NCBI GenBank assembly: GCA_028023455.1
Contig: JAQFVV010000031.1
Span: 7,678,093-7,742,092, forward strand
Origin: Epiperipatus broadwayi
Taxonomy: Eukaryota > Onychophora > Udeonychophora > Euonychophora > Peripatidae
Length of the DNA stretch: 64,000 nucleotides
Direction of reading: 5' to 3'
In this document: positions 56,580-64,000 of the stretch, piece after piece
How the letters are laid out: each line of letters starts with the position of its first letter
Numbering within the stretch: position 1 is the first letter of the stretch
Notes under the pieces: model-generated
The model's input: only the letters and a program-made list of their open reading frames with translations
Told to the model about the DNA's origin: nothing
The model's database searches: none
Made by a program: the position numbers and the translations under genes

Positions 56580-58379
56580 TCATGATTAGCCATTCAAGAT
56601 ACCATTATTTCTTATGCTCTGTTCTTAATATTATTTGTGTTAACGATTAATGATTATATTGTTATTATTATTGGATCCAATGTAATTATAAAATTTGACT
56701 GAGGCATGATTTTTTATAAGCTATAAACATTTTTTAACAATATGAATGACATCATTTCTCTTAGAGTGTAGATTAATTTATTAATTTGATGAGATCCTGT
56801 CTCATCTACTATTATTTCAATACAGGGTGATTTTATCCACGATCAGGTTACCTGGATATATCAACTTTTTAATATTGGTTGCTAGTCATAATTCACAAGC
56901 TCACTTTAAAAATATCCATTCTTAACAGTAAATAATTTTGTTTATAAATAAAGATTTTATTGTTAAAAATTTAATGAAATAATTGATTTTTGGATAAGTA
57001 AGTATTAGTTAGTTTTTAATGGACAATAGCTTTAACATTTATACATGCTTTGATCCTTACCTAACTTTTGGGTATATTCTCTATTTTTCATTTATTAAAA
57101 ATATACCATGAATTTGGCATAGAAGTGCCCTACATATATAAATCACCCTTTTTCAGGATATGTAATTAAAAACACACTAAATGTTGAATGTTGGATCAAG
57201 AATAGAATAAATCCATCTACTGTTGGAGATCTGATATTTATGAGCATCTGTAATTTTTAAACATATTGTTTTAATAATTAAATAACATTTAATGTTTTAA
57301 TAATTAAATAACATTTAATGAGCAAACATTAAATTAAACATAGCTCAATGGGATTTTGTCTCAAGCCATATATAATTGTTTATTAATTTGATAATTATTA
57401 AATTCTATATTGCATCTGGCTGTTATAATAGTTTCACTCTGAATTTTCAACAGTGTTGACAAAGATATGTTTATACTTCAGGGCTACTACAATAGGGGGA
57501 TCTGTTTCATTTTTGATTCTATGTTCAACATTTAGAGAGCTTTTCATTCCATAGCCTGGAGGAGGTTGAGAAGATTGAAACTGTCTGTGATCTTCCAATC
57601 AAAACCATCATGTTGATCACCAAAAGCATACCTCAAATGTGACCTTACAGATCAAGCAGGCATGCACCATAAGAGCTATAGATTTTCTACATAGTGTGAG
57701 TCATTTTTTGACAATATAATCTAAATATCTTTATCAAACTGTCAAGGTTTTCCAACTTAAAGTTTATCTTAGCTTATTTTTAAATTTGGAAATCTTATCT
57801 TAGGTTTGTAAATATCTATCTCAGGATTCAAAAAATCTACTTGTCATAAGAAAATACTAATAATAATAAATATTTTTTTTAAAAATGTAATAACTATTTC
57901 ACTTACACATTAAATATTTGATCATCATTTTATAACTTTATCACTAGTCATATTATGTCTTAGGCAATTGGATATACAAATATTCAATAATAAAATATTT
58001 AAAATTTTTAAATAATACATGGCAAATAAAACATTAACACAATATATTAAACTTCTTCAAATATAAACATTTTATTTCTACCACCTATAAATATACCTAA
58101 TTTTGATACCTTCTAACATAAACCTGCAAAAGTATTAAATGAAATGATGCAGTAGGTAAAAAGGTATAATTTATATTACCAACAACATTACAAAAATGTA
58201 TTTGAAAATAAGAACAATAAACATAGTATTTATCTTATTGTAATGCAGTGAAATAAATAATAAGCAAAATAGATAAATGAAATTTTAAAAGATTATTGAA
58301 GTATAGTCTTTTTTGAAATAATAAATAATAAAGCTTTTATTGAACTAGATTTTCTGAATAATTAATGTAATAATAGGCA
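56580..58379. other. A/T-rich spacer
   Basis: A 26-bp direct duplication (TGTTTTAATAATTAAATAAC...) lies at about 57267-57320. No gene supported. Confidence 0.6.
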
Positions 58380-58480
58380 AATTTCTCCATATAGTAGTGG
58401 ACACAGTGCCAACCAGAATAATCAATGAATGTCAGAAGGCTTGTGTATAAAATCCCTATTTAATGCCTACTCATCCAATA

Positions 58481-58521
58481 TTTTCAGACTAGTTTCTGGC
58501 TTGTGCCCTCATCAGTGAAAA
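58481..58521 (-). ncRNA. Hammerhead ribozyme, canonical, family B
   Basis: Minus strand 5' to 3': TTTTCA (58516-58521), CTGATGA (58509-58515), stem II GGGC-ACAA-GCCA (58497-58508), GAA (58494-58496), stem III ACTAGT (58488-58493), cleavage C (58487), TGAAAA (58481-58486). Stem I is 6 perfect pairs and the cleavage triplet is GTC. This is the most consensus-like core in the window. Stem III has only two pairs with a 2-nt loop. Confidence 0.82.
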
Positions 58522-58607
58522 GATTTGAATGTGAGAGCACTGCACCTAGATGGATCTTAAAGCACTGTACCTAAATCTAGGTGCAGTGCTCTCAGATACA
58601 AATTTTT

Positions 58608-58645
58608 TTACTGACAAAGGCCACAAGCCAGAAACTAGCCAGGGG
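58608..58645 (+). ncRNA. Hammerhead remnant, inverted partner
   Basis: CTGACAA (58611-58617), stem II GGCC-ACAA-GCC, GAA (58631-58633), ACTAGC, C. Stem I no longer pairs (TTTTTTA against AGGGGA). Decayed. Confidence 0.6.
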
Positions 58646-58759
58646 ATATTGAATGAGTAGGCATTAGATAGTGATTTTATGCACAAGCCTTCTAGCATCC
58701 ATTGATTACTCGGGTTGGCACTGAGTGGCATGACTATATAGAGGGTTTTGCCTGTTTTA

Positions 58760-59830
58760 ATAACAGTAATGTGCTAGCATAAAAAATAGTGATCATGTGA
58801 ATGTAATAATAGCTTCAAAGGAGAAACCTATTTAATAAATAACAAAAATATTTATTTACATGATAATAAAAGATGTAACACAATATTTTATTTACAATAA
58901 ATATTACTTTTTAATTTTAAAAATGTACTAATAGAAATATTGATGTACTTTAAAATAAATATTTTTTCCAAGCTCACATTTTGTCTAATACTGTCTCTTT
59001 TAATATTATGTGCACAGAACAACATAAAACACATATATGCCCATACAAGATACCCTAGTATGACATTAAATACTTTACCATGACAAAAATGATATTGTAA
59101 AATCTGTGTGGAAATACATATATTATGAACTTTATAAAAATAGCAAATATGGAAAATAATTGCACTAGCACAATACTACTAATATTTATGAGAGGTAAGG
59201 AAATAAGTATTCTCAGTACTATCAATACATTTTTAATTTAAATTGAAAGGGAGAAAATAATATAATTGCCAAGAAGAGCATTAATACTAACTGATGATGG
59301 AAAATATGAATAGGGACTCGGTAAGTATGTGCAGGTAGAGCCAAGAAAAAAGAAATGCTTTTGCTCATGAAGAGCCTTAACACATATAAAAAGCAATAAA
59401 ATATTTATATAAAATGTCTAAATTGATGCCTGTCATCAAGCAACATAGTGATCAATAAACATGAGACATGAGTTTAATAACAACAATAATATATAGATAA
59501 TCACCTCACACACATTTATACACATCTGAAACATTCATTAAGCCTATTACTATGTGTACATTGACACACCATAGTTGCATAATGATATTAAACATTAAAT
59601 TTTAAGACCTACCTAAATTTACACATACCAATACTCAAAATACTTTCATTTATAAACATTTATGTCAACTATAAGAAGTTGTTCTACCCTGTGTAGAATA
59701 ATTATTTTTTATTAGGCTGAAGTAATAATGATGAGAACTCCCAATAAGAGTAACTTCTAAAATAAACATTTTACCAAGATATTTCTTACCAAATTCATTT
59801 CATGTATGTGTACCATCATAGATAAATTCT
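58760..59830. other. A/T-rich spacer
   Basis: No feature recognised. Confidence 0.6.
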
Positions 59831-59837
59831 ATAACAT

Positions 59838-60081
<244 letters not shown>

Positions 60082-60084
60082 TAG

Positions 60085-61285
60085 AAATGCATCATAAATT
60101 ATAATTACTTAATAACAACAGCAATTTTAAATATATAAAATATATACACTATATTTTTTTTTATCCATTTTAAAAATTAAAAATTAATATGCTTTTATTT
60201 TAAAATGAAATTAAACCTCTTTAGTTGAAGTTCTTTTCTATTTTTTTTTAAGAAAATACCATGACATAGTCTTTCATCATGCTAAATAAAATAAATACAC
60301 ACCCAACAGTTCAAAGCAGGAGTTTGTTATAGCAATGTTTACTATGAAAATATAAACTTGATAAGAAATGAGCTGAGAGCACATATATTAAGTAATAAAT
60401 ACTTCCTTTATAAAGTTCACACATTTCTTATTAGTATTACAGCATGAAGTAAATTTAAATTATCTCTTCTTTGGCAAGGCAATAAAATATACTCCAAACA
60501 AATACATGATTTCTGGATAAATTATGATGACAATAAAATATTATTTTAATTTGACTGGCAATAAACCAATTGTATACCACTTTGCCAAGCTATTAATAAA
60601 TTTGATTTGAAGAACATTTTCTTCCATTAAAATTATATAAAGCAGTCTTTAATTATCATGTTTTCTCTTATTTTTAAGCTTGTCATAATTTTGAAACAAT
60701 TAATTACTGCAATCTCTTTTGGTTTAATGAAAAAAGAATATGTTTTTAAAACTTATTTCAAATTACAACTTCTTTTATTAATTAAATTGACTCCAGAAGT
60801 TATTTGTTTTAAAGTCAGATCTTTATCAAAATATAATAAATAATATTGATCATAATTAGAAATAAGGGAAATAACAAATTTGAAATTTATACAATAAAGT
60901 ATAAGTATACACATATATCAATGTTTACTCAGTTACCATTAACTTTTCTATACAAAACACTTTGTAATTTTTTTTAGAAAAAAAATACTTTTTTTTCATC
61001 TTCCAGTGATTATTATTTTTTAATAAATAGCTGCAAACATGTTTTAACATAGCACTTCAAAAGTAACTTCAGTTTCTTATCTGGACATTTAAAACTGATA
61101 AAAATAAACTATAAGTAAAATTAGCTAAAAACTTTAAACTAATTAAATAATAAAAATAATCTGAGAATAATAAAGTAGTAAATTAGCAGATCAATTAGTG
61201 GTTTTTATTTTCTACTTTTTCTTTTTAATAAACCATCTTTGCATGTGCATTTTACTGCAGTTCCATCATATGACACAGTTTAACA

Positions 61286-61316
<31 letters not shown>

Positions 61317-62880
61317 AGTAGAATATTCTAAATACTAGTGTACATTTAACCTTTTTAAATGACTTAAACACTCAATTTTTTTTCTAATCAAGTCTATCTA
61401 AACACATTATGTCTAAACTGACAATTATCATCTAAGGAACCTTAATATGATCATTATGTTATTAAATATGCCATTTATTTAAGTGGAATAAAAATATTTG
61501 CTTATTTTAATCTAAACATTTTTACTCAAAATTGCATTGTTTTTTTTAACTTTATTTAAAAGCTGTTTAAAATTGTCATTATTTAAATTACTCATTTTAT
61601 AAAATATTATTTTTAATAATTTGTTTTAATACTTTTTATTTTTCACATGTTTGAACAAATATCTACACTGATATGTATATTACCTATAGCCAATATTTTA
61701 ACAATGAAGCTAAATTAATCACAAAAATTTATTAAATTAAACTTATTCCAACAAGCTATCTTTAAGCTTAATGTCTGAAATTTTAATCTCCAACAAATTT
61801 TATACTAACTAATATTTCAAGAATTACAATTTTATGTGTTTATTTTAAAAACTAACAAATAAAAACTTTAATATGAATAAAATAACTATATTTTATAAGA
61901 ATAACTTTATTTTGTGCACATATTAAAACACAGCATGTTTTAAAGTAACTTTTCTCCAGACTTAAATTATTAACTTTGGATTTTATACAAATATTAAATA
62001 AGCTATTTAATATTTCTTAAGTAATTAATATTCAAACATGTTGGATGAATTGTTTTATTCAGTAAATTAAAACATCTAGCTAAGATTTTATATATATTAA
62101 TAACAATGAACTTTATTTATTTAATTTAGAATAAAAAAAAACTTTTTTAAAAATTTACAAAATATATATATAAACCATAGACATAAACACATACATATAT
62201 ATATATGTTTGTGTGTGTGTGTGTATTTTGACTCATCTGAATCTGATTATATTTTCCAAAGTTTAGTTAAGTTTTTCACCAGTAATTCTGAATCATTTTA
62301 TAAAAACCTAAAGTATATTACATTATAATATTCAAAAGTAATATTCATATAGCTGTGCAATTAATATTTTTTAAGTACTTTCTAACCTAACATAAAAAAT
62401 TAATTAACAAAAAAAACAACAGTCGATTTCTTTTAGTGCTTTATTTAGTAATATAGATGTGTTTCTCAAATACTTAGTTTAGAAAGAATTGCTTAAATCT
62501 TTCATGTAATGTTTCAAAATATATTTCAAATTGATTTCTTTCTATAGATGACATGCCTTAATGTTTGAATCGTTATTCTCAGGTCTGTCAACTACTGAAC
62601 AAAATCAATTTGAAACCTATTTAAATATATTGTATTATTGATTTAAATATCTATTTATTTCTAAACAAAGTGTTTTAGGCAAACTTTTATTATTAAACAG
62701 ACACAATAATAGACTCCATGTCTATTCTTGTTAAATATTGTCTTATGCTAAGATAGAGAGTATTTTATAAATATGTTTTGTACTGTGGTCTGAGTCTTAA
62801 ACTCAAATCTTTTATATATAATAAAAGAAGAAAAATGGTCTCTCTAAGAGTATGTATAAGTATATAAATATTAATTACAT
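60085..62880. other. A/T-rich spacer with short TA/TG tracts
   Basis: TA runs at 61286-61311 and about 62192-62208 followed by TG. No gene supported; the frame at 60658-60843 has no motif. Confidence 0.6.
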
Positions 62881-62904
62881 ATATTTTAAGAGACACTAAT
62901 TTCA

Positions 62905-62906
62905 TG

Positions 62907-62939
<33 letters not shown>

Positions 62940-62948
62940 TGACCCAGT

Positions 62949-62988
<40 letters not shown>

Positions 62989-63000
62989 ACTGGGTTCGAT
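62905..63000. repeat. Two adjoining TA-core palindromes
   Basis: TCATGATTA(TA)nTATCATGA is followed directly by ACCCAGTACAAT(TA)nATTGTACTGGGTT. The arms of the second are perfect over 12 bp. Confidence 0.9.
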
Positions 63001-64000
63001 CTGTATCCGATATCACTTATCCCACTCACTGGGTTTAAACTTTATTTCTAATAAATTTATAATCTTATATTATAAATATCACATAAACGAATAGGTGCAT
63101 TTGAGCAGAGTGGAGAATATTATTGATAGCAGAGGTGTCAACAATACCCACAATCAGACTGAACTATGCAACGTATAACATGATCACATTTCCAGATTGT
63201 GGCCTACTTCGGCTGGTAGATTCAAACCCTTTATTTGTTTGGGAGTAAACACCGGGTGCCGGTTAGTGTCAGAACTAACAAGTTTGGATAGTAGGCTCAT
63301 AATCCAGCACTCAAAAAATACCTTAACTAGCTGGGTCTATTTTTTAATTCAATAACAAGTTATTCCTTAACTAGTGGCAAAAGAATTGACCGACAAAATT
63401 GAGCATCAAGTTTAAAAGACAATTTTATTTTAATTAACACTTATTATACTGATTTAAATATTTTATAAATTTCATTTAAATGAACAAGGGCTTATCATAA
63501 CTTCAGGCTTACACATATATAATGGCAATGTAATATAACAAAGAATTAAATAATAATTGACATTAAAATAGAATGAAATCAATATATACTAATGCATTAA
63601 TACCCACACCATTTTAAAACATGCACATCAATAGTTTGTTTATGCATGCTTATAGAGTTCATTATTTCTTTGACTCTGGAGGCTTTCAATTAATGTGATG
63701 GATAATTTAGAAATAAAAAAAAGAAAATGTTATTACCTTGGATTTTAGAACATGGATACTTCTTGCTGTTTACTGCTTCTAATGAAACATTTCTAACCGG
63801 TTAGATTTGAAGTTTTTTGAGGAGATTTAATGCTTATTCATTGGTATTATTCTTGGAGGCAGTTAAATTTGACAGAGGATTTCCTGTTGTTATGCAAACA
63901 TTATTTTCATTGGCAGCTTTTGCTGTTTAATGGGACTCGGGCTAGAGACTGTCATATGTTTCCAATGTTTTTTAACATTGCATTCTTGATTCTGGATACA
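63001..64000. other. Mixed block with a GC-richer segment, unidentified
   Basis: 63090-63320 is less A/T-rich (CGGCTGGTAGATTCAAACCC, CACCGGGTGCCGGTTAGTGT, AGGCTCATAATCC). It has tRNA-like pieces in inconsistent orientations, so I make no tRNA call; it may be a dispersed repeat. The rest is A/T-rich without recognised features. Confidence 0.4.

Larger units (their letters stand above)
58380..58750. mobile_element. Family B hammerhead repeat as inverted pair
   Basis: Left arm 58380-58560 (TCAATGAATG, TATAAAATCCCTATTTAATG, CAGACTAGTTTCTGGCTTGT). Right arm about 58570-58750 is its complement (AGCCAGAAACTAGCCAGG, GAGTAGGCATTAGATAG, TTATGCACAAGCC). The centre holds GAGCACTGCACCTAGAT and its inverse. 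This is the same foldback logic as in family A. Confidence 0.82.

Noticed and set aside
63090-63320. tRNA-like pieces (GGTAGATTCAAACCC, AGGCTCATAATCC)
   Set aside because: The B-box-like part reads on the minus strand and the Met-like anticodon arm on the plus strand; no consistent cloverleaf.

Overview
The window looks like non-coding DNA from a large, very A+T-rich, repeat-laden animal (metazoan) genome. I found no convincing host protein-coding gene, rRNA or CRISPR array. The metazoan call rests on decayed Penelope-like elements (PLEs) with GIY-YIG ends, a non-LTR retrotransposon 3' end, a mariner remnant, a tRNA-like block and long (TA)n, (TTA)n and (GATA)n tracts. I cannot place the species.

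The main result is a 9.4-kb array (5531-14925) of a 409-bp unit that carries a complete type I hammerhead ribozyme (HHR) motif in every full unit. The motif is CTGACGA, then stem II, then GAA, then a 3-bp stem III, then the cleavage triplet ATC, with a 6-bp stem I (CTTTCA/TGAAAG) plus a second helix beyond it. There are 5 motifs on the minus strand and then 18 on the plus strand, because the array is a giant foldback with its inversion point at 7430. Diverged relatives with the same ~400-bp period occur at 16207-17126, 24600-25545, 25548-26117, 26711-27178, 49600-50250 and 58380-58750. Several keep the ribozyme fold with compensatory stem changes (CCTTCA/TGAGGG, TTTTCA/TGAAAA, CCTTTA/TAAAGG). 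This matches what is known of retrozymes: small non-autonomous retroelements made of tandem HHR-containing units that are copied through circular RNA. The arrays are bounded by (TA)n tracts.

PLEs are the likely autonomous partners. Four PLE families are represented. PLE-1 is a degenerate, nearly full-length copy at about 2200-5505 with a 5'-truncated inverted pair in front; it ends 25 bp before the big array, with a further fragment at 41050-41555. PLE-2 is an inverted pair at 48316-49421 plus a fragment at 15840-15957. PLE-3 is at 16062-16190 and 17155-18160. PLE-4 is at 37800-38660. Their 3' regions carry HHR-like cores and also abut (TA)n. Three PLE loci are head-to-head 5'-truncated inverted pairs.

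Other features: two copies of a non-LTR retrotransposon 3' end (33907-34565, 55200-56003) sit inside (TTA)n tracts, one with a twin-priming-type 5' inversion and the other in a tandem duplication whose sister copy preserves the empty site. There is a dead mariner (36457-37356), a 47-bp minisatellite (35691-35944), a near-perfect 173-bp palindrome (39168-39340), TA-core palindromes, and a tRNA-Val-like SINE head or pseudogene (52157-52238). An exact 12-nt match to the end of the Illumina adapter lies inside the array at 11418-11429, so part of the array assembly is suspect. The remaining sequence is featureless A/T-rich DNA. Coordinates of decayed repeats are approximate.
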